27,441 nt of DNA from Bacteriovoracaceae bacterium UBA7317 (GCA_002474345.1 DKQD01000043.1:8333-35773), one strand, 5' to 3'; counted from the first letter of the stretch, positions 15,123-22,782 are shown. The notes: generated by a model not told the origin, from the sequence alone. Made by a program: numbers and translations.

Positions 15123-15918
15123 TTGAGCTCCATTTGTAAAGAGGCTTCTCGGACTTTACGTATTCTATAATTTTGTTGATTTTAATAGCACCATTATAAA
15201 TTCCCATACCAGGCCTTGATTCACTCATTGTTGAAAGGCCGGAATTGTGGAGACCTATGACTTTTCCTGTTAAAACTGAAATAACTGGTGCACCGGAGGA
15301 GCCAGATAAAGTGTCGCCGGTGTGGAAAAACCTGTTGTTTTCAACATTTGGAAGAACTTCTCCCTCTGATATGAGTTTTCGAGGTGAACAGTTTCTCCCA
15401 CGAAGATAATCACAATTATGATGAACAATATGGACATCCATATAAGCAGAATCTTCTCCACTTGATAGCTCAAGGTGTCCATATTCATCGCCCAATGCTT
15501 CGACACACTCAACGATAGCAAAATCGAGCTCTTTATTTGCCAAAATAAAATTTGGGCAAGAGTATGAGCTGTTTTTTAAAAATGGCTTTCCACTATAATC
15601 CAAGTCCCATTTTTGAAGGGTAAAAATGGTCTTCTCTGCTTCAAATTTACCAGAAATACAATGATGATTAGTCATGACGGCTTTAGGTCCAATCAGAAAA
15701 CCGGTGCATCTATGATCTCCAATGATTAGTTTTCCTACTGGACGGGTATAGCTTAAACTCTGTTCTGTTTCTTTATCAACAAAGCTCCAGTCAGGAAGTT
15801 CTTCCCCAACGATCACCTTTGAAGGGTTTGTTGTGAGTTCTGTTAAGTGGCCACTTTGTGGTCCACATGAAACCAAGATAATGAGAGACAAAAATAGGAA
15901 AAAAGCCTTTAAACTCAT
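15115..15918 (-). CDS. exported trypsin-like serine protease (S1), putative lipoprotein
   Basis: A 267-residue chymotrypsin-fold protease. The N-terminus is a lipoprotein signal with lipobox LVSC (lipid Cys18). The catalytic triad is visible as His86 in MTNHHC, Asp132 in KELDFAIVEC and Ser208 in SGSSGAPV. The NHHC form and overall size resemble V8/glutamyl-endopeptidase-like S1B proteases. Several Cys residues (71, 87, 121, 138, 169, 177) could form disulfides outside the cytoplasm. There is no clear propeptide. It is probably anchored to a membrane facing the periplasm or outside. Its promoter lies in the 130-base gap after sfsA, so it is likely its own unit. The target is unknown; such proteases are numerous in predatory bdellovibrios. 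The ribosome binding site is weak. Confidence 0.85.
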   Translation of the reverse strand: MSLKAFFLFLSLIILVSCGPQSGHLTELTTNPSKVIVGEELPDWSFVDKETEQSLSYTRPVGKLIIGDHRCTGFLIGPKAVMTNHHCISGKFEAEKTIFTLQKWDLDYSGKPFLKNSSYSCPNFILANKELDFAIVECVEALGDEYGHLELSSGEDSAYMDVHIVHHNCDYLRGRNCSPRKLISEGEVLPNVENNRFFHTGDTLSGSSGAPVISVLTGKVIGLHNSGLSTMSESRPGMGIYNGAIKINKIIEYVKSEKPLYKWSSTQ

Positions 15919-15958
15919 ACAAGCTATACCAAGTTATTAGTTTTTCTTATGAAGTCTG

Positions 15959-15987
15959 ATTAGAAATTCTTATCATTTGATAGGCAA
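15959..15987 (-). promoter_or_regulatory. promoter for the trypsin-like protease gene, with inverted repeat in the spacer
   Basis: On the - strand TTGCCT (15982-15987) and TCTAAT (15959-15964) are 17 bases apart. Between them lies TATCAAATGATA (15971-15982), a 5-base inverted repeat with a 2-base centre that could be an operator. No regulator can be named. Confidence 0.4.
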
Positions 15988-16048
15988 GAAGGCTAGGCTT
16001 TATTGTCTATAGAGAGGAGTTGTTGTTTTTTTTCTTAGTGTTTTTGAG

Positions 16049-16777
16049 TTAATTATTTAGTTTTACCGGGATGCTGCGGTTAATAATGATCTCTTTTTTT
16101 GACATGGAGCATTGGTAGGCAAGAATAAGAACCCCCTCCTTGTTAGCTTTTTTAAGTAGCTCTGAATATACGGGATCTATTTCTTTTGCTGGCGCAAAAT
16201 AATCCACATCCTCTCTTTGGACAATAAAAAGAAGTGCTGCATTATATCCTTCTTTGTGTAATCTTATTAATTCTTGAATATGTTTTTGCCCTCTAGTGGA
16301 AACAGCATCTGGAAAAAGAGCTGCTTTTTTTTGATGATCATCTCCTTTGAGCGTTACATTTTTTATTTCTACAAAAAATTGATCTTTTTTAGTATCAGCA
16401 TCTTTTTCTTTTGAGAGTAAAAGGTCTATTCGACTATCACCCGTTTTGACTTCAGGCTTAATGAAAGGGTAACCCTTTAATTCTTTAATTAAACCATTTT
16501 CGATGGCCTCTTTAGCTAGCTTATTAGGTAGAGATGTGTTGATTCCTATCCAAGTTTTACCATTATGAGTCATTTCGAGGGAGTATTTCAACTTTCTTTT
16601 GGGGTTATCATGAAAGCTGATTATTGCTTTCCAGCCTGGTTCCCAGCAAGTTTTCATACTCCCTGTGTTTGCTGTGTGTGCGGTAATAATTTCACCGCTT
16701 GGCAATTGGATATCTGCCAGAAACCTTTTATACCTTTTAAGAATAGTTCCCTCTTTAAGGGGCGTTAAAAATTTCAT
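16049..16777 (-). CDS. sfsA: SfsA family protein (sugar fermentation stimulation protein A)
   Basis: SfsA is a conserved nucleic-acid-binding protein. In E. coli extra copies raise maltose-gene expression; it also has a PD-(D/E)XK-like nuclease fold. The protein is 242 residues from the chosen start. Family motifs are visible: AHTANTGSMKTCWEPG, the GINTSLPNKL segment, DSRIDLLLS, FVEIKNVTL (the Glu-x-Lys of the nuclease-like core), FPDAVSTRGQKH and AALLFIVQR. An upstream in-frame ATG (16810) adds MLLLKKELRYK. ATG 16777 is preferred because GAGG lies 6 bases before it and MKFLTPL is a family-like start. That site lies inside the last codons of the upstream small gene, whose stop is one base away, so the genes are translationally coupled. 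Confidence 0.92.
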   Translation of the reverse strand: MKFLTPLKEGTILKRYKRFLADIQLPSGEIITAHTANTGSMKTCWEPGWKAIISFHDNPKRKLKYSLEMTHNGKTWIGINTSLPNKLAKEAIENGLIKELKGYPFIKPEVKTGDSRIDLLLSKEKDADTKKDQFFVEIKNVTLKGDDHQKKAALFPDAVSTRGQKHIQELIRLHKEGYNAALLFIVQREDVDYFAPAKEIDPVYSELLKKANKEGVLILAYQCSMSKKEIIINRSIPVKLNN

Positions 16778-16778
16778 T

Positions 16779-17078
16779 TTATACCTCAATTCTTTTTTCA
16801 AAAGTAGCAACCTTGTTATAAAGACTCCTTCCAGGTGAGATAGGAAGAGAGCTTATAATTGGGGTTTTGATGACTAAGGACTGGTTTAGGGCCAAACCCT
16901 TTACCAGAAAAATGTCAGATCCTTCTGGAGCGACTTCAAATGATTTACTTAATTTTTGGTACAGCTTTTTTTTTACACTATCTATAAAGGGGTCCTCTTT
17001 ATGGGCGCCTTTAGGAGATGGGGATGCGTTAGCTGTAAATATAGTCGTAAGGAAGAAAAAGATTGTGAACAACCTCAT
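16779..17078 (-). CDS. small exported protein of unknown function, coupled to sfsA
   Basis: A 99-residue protein with a clear Sec signal peptide (MRLFTIFFFLTTIFTANAS, cleavage after about residue 18). The mature part of about 80 residues has no Cys and no membrane segment. It contains an amphipathic Lys-rich helix (VKKKLYQKLSKSF) and a likely beta region ending in KRIEV. I do not recognise a family. AAGGAG lies 8 bases before the ATG, supporting the start. Its stop is one base from the sfsA start, an odd pairing of an exported protein with a cytoplasmic one. The start lies 85 bases from the divergent pyrE gene. Confidence 0.65.
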   Translation of the reverse strand: MRLFTIFFFLTTIFTANASPSPKGAHKEDPFIDSVKKKLYQKLSKSFEVAPEGSDIFLVKGLALNQSLVIKTPIISSLPISPGRSLYNKVATFEKRIEV

Positions 17079-17163
17079 AGGAAGTTCTCCTTTTATGTTG
17101 CAGAGACATTTTGATAAATATATAAGGACCGAAACCCAGTTTTATAAACAAGAAGGCGAATAA

Positions 17164-17790
17164 ATGCAAACAATTAGAAAAAATGTCGCGAAGTACCTGT
17201 TGGATTTGAAATGTGTTCAATTATCACCTAACGACTTTTTTACCTATGCTTCTGGGCTTAAAGGACCCATCTACTGTGATAATAGAAAGGTTTTGTCTTA
17301 TCCTAGAGAGAGGACAAGTCTAATTGAGGGATTAAAGGATTTGATTTTAAACTCAGGTCTTGAATACGATGTTATTGCTGGACTAGCTACAGCAGGAGTT
17401 CCCTATGCTTCTATTCTTGCTGACCATCTTGAAAAACCTTTGATTTATATAAGGTCTAAGCCTAAAGGTCATGGCCAAAAAAACCTTATTGAAGGTGAAT
17501 ATACTTCAGGGCAGAAAATAATACTGATTGAAGATTTAGTTAATCAGGGAAGCAGTGTTCAAAAAGGTATTGAAGCGTCAAAAGAGCAAAGCTTGGATCC
17601 CATTGCATGCTTTTCAATTGTTGATTATCAGATGGCACCAGCAAAAAAAGTTTTTGAAGAAAATAAAATTCCTTTCTTTTCTCTTACCAACTTTTCTGAG
17701 TTAGTAGAAACAGCTAAAGAAATTTCTTACCTTACCGATCAAGAATGTCAGAATTTGGCAAAGTGGCACAATAGTTTGGTTGAAAGTTAA
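17164..17790 (+). CDS. pyrE: orotate phosphoribosyltransferase
   Basis: PyrE joins orotate to PRPP to form orotidine 5'-phosphate, the fifth step of pyrimidine synthesis. The 208-residue length matches the family. It shows FTYASGLKGPIYCDNRKVL near the N-terminus, GLATAGVPYASILADHL in the core, IRSKPKGHGQKNLIEG (the flexible loop with catalytic Lys and His), and the PRPP site IILIEDLVNQGSS at about 119-131. The PRPP motif has VNQ where TTG-type residues are usual, a mild variation. AAGG lies 7 bases before the ATG. No other pyr genes are adjacent, so it is isolated from its pathway. It is divergent from the small exported protein gene. Confidence 0.93.
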   Translation: MQTIRKNVAKYLLDLKCVQLSPNDFFTYASGLKGPIYCDNRKVLSYPRERTSLIEGLKDLILNSGLEYDVIAGLATAGVPYASILADHLEKPLIYIRSKPKGHGQKNLIEGEYTSGQKIILIEDLVNQGSSVQKGIEASKEQSLDPIACFSIVDYQMAPAKKVFEENKIPFFSLTNFSELVETAKEISYLTDQECQNLAKWHNSLVES

Positions 17791-17824
17791 GGGCCACCTA
17801 AAAGAAAAAAATGTAAGGGTTTGT

Positions 17825-17853
17825 TTGAAAAAGGTATAGAATCGCTGTATGTT
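17825..17853 (+). promoter_or_regulatory. possible promoter for gltA
   Basis: TTGAAA (17825-17830) and TATGTT (17848-17853) are 17 bases apart in the 169-base gap between pyrE and gltA. The leader would be about 100 bases. The rest of the gap shows no hairpin I could support. A TTGACA at 17915 lacks a matching -10. Confidence 0.4.
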
Positions 17854-17959
17854 ATGCCGGTTGTGATGAAAAGAGTGAAGGATACGTAGCAACGTTTGTT
17901 GTTAAGAGATCATTTTGACAAAGTTTTTTGAAATTCATAGTGATTAATGAGGAGGCTGG

Positions 17960-19240
17960 ATGTCGGGAAAAGCGAAACTCAATATTGACGGAACGGAGTA
18001 TGAACTTCCCATTATTAAGGGTAGTGAGGGTGAGACCGGTATTGATATAACGACTTTGCGTGCAAGCACAAAGGCGATCACTCTAGATAATGGTTTTATG
18101 AATACGGGTTCTTGCCAATCTGCTATAACCTTTCTTAATGGAGAAAAGGGGATTTTGAGGTATCGGGGCTATCCGATAGAGCAACTGGCTGACAATTCAA
18201 ATTTTTTAGAGGTTTCGTATCTTCTCAATTATGGGGAGCTTCCTAGTAGTGACCAGTTAAGCAAATTTACAAATAGTGTGAAAGAAAAAGCCGTTTTACC
18301 AGATGGAGTAAAGAATATTATAGACCAGTTTCCTAAAGATGCTCACCCTATGGGTGTTATGGCGGGGGCAATGGCTGCTTTAAGCGGCTTTTACCCTGAA
18401 TCCTTAGGAGAATGTAGTGATGAAATGAAAGATGACCTCTTCTGCCAACTTCTGGGCCAAGCTAAGGTTATAGCAAGTCACTTCTTTAGAAGGTCTGTGG
18501 GTAAAAAAACAGTTGATCCGGACTCTTCTGTTGATTACTCATCTGACTTTTTGCAAATGATGTTTTCAGGAGATGGTTTTAAAGTTGATGAGGATGTAGC
18601 GAGGGCCCTCGATGTTCTTCTTATCCTACATGCTGACCACGAACAAAATTGTTCAGCCTCTACAGTAAGAGTTGTTGGGTCTTCTCAAGCTAATGTCTTT
18701 GCATCTATAAGTGCAGGGGTAAGTGCTCTTTGGGGACCGCTCCACGGTGGGGCGAACCAAGCCGTTTTAGAGATGCTTGAAGCTATTCAAAATGATGGTG
18801 GGGACCATAAAAGATATTTGGAAAAAGCAAAAGATAAAAATGACCCTTTCAGGTTGATGGGCTTCGGTCATAGAGTTTATAAGAACTTTGATCCAAGGGC
18901 CACGATCATCAAAAAAGCGTGTGATACTGTTCTTACAAAGTTGGGTGTTAAGGATCCACTTTTAGATATAGCAAAAGGGTTGGAAGAAGAAGCTCTAAAA
19001 GACCCCTACTTTGTAGATAGAAAACTTTATCCAAATGTTGATTTTTATTCTGGAATTATTTATCGAGCACTAGGAATCCCTACGAATATGTTTACTGTTA
19101 TGTTCGTTTTAGGAAGGCTACCTGGCTGGCTAGCTCAATGGAGAGAAATGACGGAAACTAAAGGAATAAAAATTGCTAGGCCTAGGCAAATCTATACGGG
19201 GCATAATGAGAGAAATTATGTTGATGTAAAAGACCGTTAA
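17960..19240 (+). CDS. gltA: type II citrate synthase
   Basis: GltA condenses oxaloacetate with acetyl-CoA to give citrate, the entry step of the TCA cycle. The 426 residues nearly match E. coli GltA (427). The catalytic residues are in place: His262 in LHGGANQ, His304 in MGFGHRVY and Asp361 in PNVDFYSG. Other family segments are FRYRGYPIE-like ILRYRGYPIEQLA, HADHEQNCSAST, the CoA-region segment FDPRATIIKK, and PGWLAQWREM near the end. The type is the long Gram-negative form. GGAGG lies a few bases before the ATG. A strong intrinsic terminator follows directly, so it forms its own unit. No other TCA genes are adjacent. Confidence 0.97.
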   Translation: MSGKAKLNIDGTEYELPIIKGSEGETGIDITTLRASTKAITLDNGFMNTGSCQSAITFLNGEKGILRYRGYPIEQLADNSNFLEVSYLLNYGELPSSDQLSKFTNSVKEKAVLPDGVKNIIDQFPKDAHPMGVMAGAMAALSGFYPESLGECSDEMKDDLFCQLLGQAKVIASHFFRRSVGKKTVDPDSSVDYSSDFLQMMFSGDGFKVDEDVARALDVLLILHADHEQNCSASTVRVVGSSQANVFASISAGVSALWGPLHGGANQAVLEMLEAIQNDGGDHKRYLEKAKDKNDPFRLMGFGHRVYKNFDPRATIIKKACDTVLTKLGVKDPLLDIAKGLEEEALKDPYFVDRKLYPNVDFYSGIIYRALGIPTNMFTVMFVLGRLPGWLAQWREMTETKGIKIARPRQIYTGHNERNYVDVKDR

Positions 19241-19251
19241 GTCTAATTTTC

Positions 19252-19283
19252 AAAAAGGCTTCTGTTTTCATGAAGCCTTTTTT
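19252..19283 (+). terminator. intrinsic terminator after gltA
   Basis: AAAAAGGCTTC pairs with GAAGCCTTTTT around a 9-base loop, ending in a run of T. It begins 11 bases after the gltA stop and ends only 12 bases before the next start codon. A run of A on the 5' side would let it work in both directions. Confidence 0.88.
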
Positions 19284-19295
19284 AATTAACAAAAT

Positions 19296-20423
19296 ATGCG
19301 TTCCGATTTTGAAGCCCTCCAAGAATACCTACTCAACCCCGACCTTACTGAGTCTGATTTTAAAAAGCTTTTACTCAAAATCAGCTCTAATTTTACAAGC
19401 AATCGTGAAAAAATTGAGAAGTATGTTCTTTCTCCTCAAATGGTTTCAGCATATGCCTTATTTTATATACCAACCAACTACCCTAAGCTTTTCTTTTTAA
19501 TGAATCAGCTTCCTATTGAAGTAAGAGAAGTTATTAAGAAATGCGATTTTATAGATATTGGTACAGGACCTGGGACCTACTTACTATCTTTCCTTGATTT
19601 CATTGAAGAGAACCTCGGCGTTAATCAAAGAGTTTTCGGAATAGATCAATCGAGTTTGATGCTTGAACAAGCTAAAAAAATGATGAATGGCTTTTTTCCG
19701 GACCTTTCAAAATCAATACAGCTTAAAGGAAACCGCAAGGAAGTATCTCTTGAATTGGGAGAGGGAATAAATAAAAGGATGCTTTTTTTCGGGCATAGCT
19801 TAAATGAAATGGGTGTTGTTGAAGCAAGGAAATGGGTAGATGAATTTGATCCATATTTTGTTTCTTTTATTGAACCAGGAACACCCGACACTTTTAAATC
19901 GATTCTCAATATGAGGAAGATAATGAAAGAAAAGGGATATAAAATACTTTATCCATGCTCTTCTTTAGATTTAGGTTGTCCAATGGAAGGAACTAAGGAT
20001 TGGTGTCATCAGGTTTTAAAGGTCGTTCATGACCCTTGGGTAGAGAGACTATGTCAGCTCGTTAGCAAGAATAGAAGAGTTATGCCAATGATTGGGCATG
20101 TTTATTGTAAGGCAAATGAAACTAACTTAGCATCTAAAAATATTAAAAAAGTGACTTTAATTAGAGTTTTGAAAGAGACAAAGTTTTCTTTTCAATGGCA
20201 AGTTTGCCTATCAATTGGTGAGGAGTTCGACAGTGAGTTAAACCATTCTTTAATAACTGTAGACGTTTTAAAAAAGTACTATTCAAAAAAAGATCAAAAG
20301 GTTTTCAAGAAGGTTAGTATCGGAGAGGTTGTTTACTTAAATAAAGTTAAAGAAATCTCAGCTCAGAGTTGGCATGTAGAAATTGTAGATTTTAAAAATT
20401 GGATAAAAAAAATCCCTTCATAG
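19296..20423 (+). CDS. Rsm22/METTL17-family methyltransferase-like protein
   Basis: Rsm22-family proteins bind the small ribosomal subunit. In mitochondria METTL17/Rsm22 is an assembly factor with a SAM-type fold and an Fe-S cluster. The 375-residue protein has the SAM-site motif DIGTGPGTYLLSF (87-99) and a later GHSLNEMG segment. A Cys set in family spacing is present: Cys221 (YPCSS), Cys228 and Cys237 (GCP, then DWCHQ), with Cys271 (HVYC) as a probable fourth ligand. The start ATG at 19296 is followed by an acidic helical N-terminus. No Shine-Dalgarno is visible, and the gltA terminator ends 12 bases upstream, so transcription must arise inside the gltA end or by read-through. The stop codon lies inside a shared terminator hairpin. 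Whether it methylates rRNA is not established by sequence. Confidence 0.82.
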   Translation: MRSDFEALQEYLLNPDLTESDFKKLLLKISSNFTSNREKIEKYVLSPQMVSAYALFYIPTNYPKLFFLMNQLPIEVREVIKKCDFIDIGTGPGTYLLSFLDFIEENLGVNQRVFGIDQSSLMLEQAKKMMNGFFPDLSKSIQLKGNRKEVSLELGEGINKRMLFFGHSLNEMGVVEARKWVDEFDPYFVSFIEPGTPDTFKSILNMRKIMKEKGYKILYPCSSLDLGCPMEGTKDWCHQVLKVVHDPWVERLCQLVSKNRRVMPMIGHVYCKANETNLASKNIKKVTLIRVLKETKFSFQWQVCLSIGEEFDSELNHSLITVDVLKKYYSKKDQKVFKKVSIGEVVYLNKVKEISAQSWHVEIVDFKNWIKKIPS

Positions 20424-20437
20424 AAAGGGATTTTTTT
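20405..20437. terminator. bidirectional intrinsic terminator between the Rsm22-like gene and rpmE2
   Basis: ATCCCTT (20412-20418) pairs with AAGGGAT (20425-20431) around a 6-base loop. It is flanked by an A-run and a T-run, so it works from either side. The loop contains the stop codon of the Rsm22-like gene. Confidence 0.85.
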
Positions 20438-20470
20438 ATCTTATTAGAAAAGTATATTGCGATTTGAAAT

Positions 20471-20743
20471 TTACTTTTTAATACCTTTAATATGAGCGTA
20501 AGAACTTCCAAATTTTTTCTGGAATTTTTCAATTCTACCTTCAGTATCGATAATTTTTTGTTTACCAGTATAAAACGGGTGAGATGCACTAGAGATATCT
20601 ACCTTATAAAGAGGATATTCTTTTCCGTCTTCCCACTTAATAGTTTCAGATGTTTGAATCGTAGATCTTGTTAAAATAGCAAAATCTGTAGAAACGTCTT
20701 TGAATATAACGTCTCTGTATTCAGGGTGGATGTCTTTTTTCAT
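20471..20743 (-). CDS. rpmE2: large-subunit ribosomal protein bL31, type B (zinc-free)
   Basis: A 90-residue bL31 of the type B (YkgM-like) form. It starts [14 protein letters not shown], and has [25 protein letters not shown] and an FQKKFG end segment, all typical. It contains no Cys, so the zinc ribbon of type A L31 is absent. In many bacteria this form is induced under zinc shortage through Zur. I see no clear Zur box, but an inverted repeat AGATTAGGTAATCT (20787-20800) covers the predicted -10. AGGAAG lies just before the ATG. A shared terminator lies downstream. Confidence 0.95.
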   Translation of the reverse strand: MKKDIHPEYRDVIFKDVSTDFAILTRSTIQTSETIKWEDGKEYPLYKVDISSASHPFYTGKQKIIDTEGRIEKFQKKFGSSYAHIKGIKK

Positions 20744-20795
20744 TCTTCTTCCTTTTCTTTGTTATGATGCAAAGATGTGTCACTTAAGATTAGGT

Positions 20796-20824
20796 AATCT
20801 CCCTAATTTATTACGTGTTGTCAA
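20796..20824 (-). promoter_or_regulatory. possible rpmE2 promoter with overlapping operator-like repeat
   Basis: On the - strand a perfect TTGACA (20819-20824) precedes GAGATT (20796-20801) by 17 bases. The inverted repeat AGATTA-gg-TAATCT (20787-20800) overlaps the -10 and start region, a position where a repressor would block transcription. The -10 is a poor match. Confidence 0.38.
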
Positions 20825-20867
20825 TAAAAAGGAAAAGGGATCTTATTAGGCTATTGTGAATAGGGAT

Positions 20868-21233
20868 TCAGTGGGCACTGCAAGTACCACAACCGTCCTT
20901 ATTGAGGCCATTTTTGGGGGAAAAGTCCCACTCAGAGCACTTTAAATTGACATATTGGAGAGCGTCTTGGAGGTCTGAGAAGGTCTTTAAGTGCTTTTCT
21001 TGAAAATCATGATTTGTCGTCACAACATTATAAACAAAATTTATAGACTCATCATCCAGGTTTTCAAAGTCGCTAACCTCGACTCCCTCCGAAATAAAGG
21101 TAAAGAGTTTCTTCGTGTTGAAAAGGAATTCTCTCCAATTGTTCTCATTTAGTTTTTGATCTTTCATTAGGGCATCCAACCATAAAGAACCTACCTTGGC
21201 CATAACACAAATTTTATTGATTAGCCTAACCAA
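20868..21233 (-). CDS. unknown 121-residue protein with C-terminal CGTC motif
   Basis: I do not recognise a family. The start is a TTG at 21233, supported by AGAGGA 6 bases upstream; an internal ATG at 21200 has no such site. The protein is acidic and mostly helical, with no signal peptide or strong membrane segment. Residues 36-100 are rich in Glu, Asp, Phe and Asn. The end is distinct: a Cys in LKCSEWDF, then a Gly/Asn/Lys linker and the final DGCGTCSAH. The C-x-x-C followed by a terminal His could bind a metal or act in thiol exchange. It is divergent from the pseudo-receiver/HD-GYP gene with under 100 bases between starts. Confidence 0.65.
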   Translation of the reverse strand: MVRLINKICVMAKVGSLWLDALMKDQKLNENNWREFLFNTKKLFTFISEGVEVSDFENLDDESINFVYNVVTTNHDFQEKHLKTFSDLQDALQYVNLKCSEWDFSPKNGLNKDGCGTCSAH

Positions 21234-21326
21234 TTTTATCCTCTATTTTTTTAGTAAATTGCCGAAAAGTGTATAAGTCCTGTACTGGGATTGTTTAGTT
21301 ATTGTAAGTTAAATGGAGACCAACAC

Positions 21327-22778
21327 GTGCCTTTAAAGCTTCTTTTAGCAGATGAAGATAAAGGATGGTCTGAGAAGTTATCCAAGTATCTGGAAGAGAA
21401 CTCCTATAAAGTTGACCTTGTTCATAATGGAAGAAGTGCACAGCTTAATGTTTATAACAATCAATATTTCGCCGTTATAATTAATCCTTCTATAAAAAAC
21501 CATAGTGGTCTTCAGGTTTTAACTTATATAAATAAGAATTTAGAAGGTCAGAGAGTTTTTGCTCTTCTTGAAAGTCAGGCCCTATTAGAAACTGAGCAAT
21601 ATTGTGAAGAAGCTCTAAAGAAGAAGGGTGTTACGGAAATTTTGGTAAAACCTATTTTAAATGAAGAGTTGACTTCCCTTCTAGAATCTCATCAAAGTTT
21701 GAACGATGTAATCGCAGGCTTGAAAAAGAAAAAAGGAGTCTCTGATGAAGAAGAAGTTAGAGACTCAGATAGTAGCTTTACTCAGGTAAAAATTGAAAAC
21801 TTCTTTCCCTCAAAGGCGGTCCTCTTTGATGTATTTGTCAAAATAAATAAAAGTAGGTATGTAAAAATCCTACATGCAGGGGATACCTTTTCTCAAGAAA
21901 GAATTGATAAATATAAAAATGAGAAAAAAATAGACTGTCTTTATTTTCATCATAAAGACAGAAGAAAATACGTTCAGTATACAAACTTTCTGGCAAAAAA
22001 GCTTATTGATAATAAAAATGTTGGTTCTGCTTCCAAAGTTAATCTTCTTTCAACTGTATCTGGAAAGTACGTAGAGGAGCTTTTCCACCAAGGAGTCAAA
22101 CCTCAGGTTGTTGATCAAGCCAAAGAGATAGCAACTAATGTTTACAAAGTTGTTGAAGATCAAAAAGACCTCTATCAAACATTAAGAGATTTTCAAGAGT
22201 TAGACCCTAACCAATTTACCCATGCCTTTATAACAACTCTTTATTCAAGCGCTATCATTAAGCAATTTGCCTGGCAATCAAAGTTAACGATAGAAACTAT
22301 GGCCTTAGCTTGTATGTTTCATGATATTGGGAAAACAAAACTTCCAAAGCATCTTATGGATGTAAGGCCCGAAGATTTGTCTGGTGAAGATCTAGAAAAA
22401 TATAAGCAGCACCCTGAGTTGGGGGTTAAGGTAGTCGAAAAAAATAAACTTATTAATAACTCAATAAAGCAAATAATTATTCAACACCATGAATGTTACA
22501 ATGGAACTGGCTTTCCTAATCATTTAAAAGGCCCACAAGTATCTACATTAGGCAATATCCTGTGTCTGGTAGATGATTTTGTGCATCTAATGATAAAGAA
22601 TCAAACATCTCCTACAGAAGCTTTGAGAAGCATTTTAGTGTCTCAAGAGAAAGTTTCACGCTATAACTCAGTGATCATTGAAAGTTTTATAAAGGTTTTT
22701 GTTGATCCAAGCTCTCTTCAAGCTGAAGATACTAAAGTTGCTTCTAAAGGAAAGAGTAACTCAAAAAAAGCTTCTTAA
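21327..22778 (+). CDS. HD-GYP domain protein with an N-terminal pseudo-receiver
   Basis: HD-GYP domains hydrolyse cyclic di-GMP. The 483-residue protein has three parts. Residues 1-115 form a CheY-like receiver (LLLADED at the start, Lys108 in LVKPI), but the phospho-acceptor Asp is Asn53 (VIINPS), so it probably cannot be phosphorylated in the usual way. Residues about 155-225 form a small module (FVKINKSRYVKILHAGDTF and CLYFHHKDRR). Residues about 290-440 form the HD-GYP domain: FHDIGKTKLP (His332-Asp333), QHPELG, IIQHHECYNGTGFP (387-397, with Phe for the Tyr of GYP) and LVDDF. The RPYR motif common in the family is missing. For the start, GTG 21327 is 8 bases after GGAG and just before the receiver; the more upstream TTG at 21291 lacks such support. 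The tail is Ser/Lys-rich. The stop is 4 bases from a convergent gene's stop. Confidence 0.85.
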   Translation: MPLKLLLADEDKGWSEKLSKYLEENSYKVDLVHNGRSAQLNVYNNQYFAVIINPSIKNHSGLQVLTYINKNLEGQRVFALLESQALLETEQYCEEALKKKGVTEILVKPILNEELTSLLESHQSLNDVIAGLKKKKGVSDEEEVRDSDSSFTQVKIENFFPSKAVLFDVFVKINKSRYVKILHAGDTFSQERIDKYKNEKKIDCLYFHHKDRRKYVQYTNFLAKKLIDNKNVGSASKVNLLSTVSGKYVEELFHQGVKPQVVDQAKEIATNVYKVVEDQKDLYQTLRDFQELDPNQFTHAFITTLYSSAIIKQFAWQSKLTIETMALACMFHDIGKTKLPKHLMDVRPEDLSGEDLEKYKQHPELGVKVVEKNKLINNSIKQIIIQHHECYNGTGFPNHLKGPQVSTLGNILCLVDDFVHLMIKNQTSPTEALRSILVSQEKVSRYNSVIIESFIKVFVDPSSLQAEDTKVASKGKSNSKKAS

Positions 22779-22782
22779 TCTT

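Noticed and set aside
17915..17948. TTGACA-based promoter just before gltA
   Set aside because: No acceptable -10 at 15-19 bases, and transcription would start at or past the ribosome binding site.
20760..20776. Zur box before rpmE2
   Set aside because: GTTATGATGC resembles only half a Zur site; the second half is missing.
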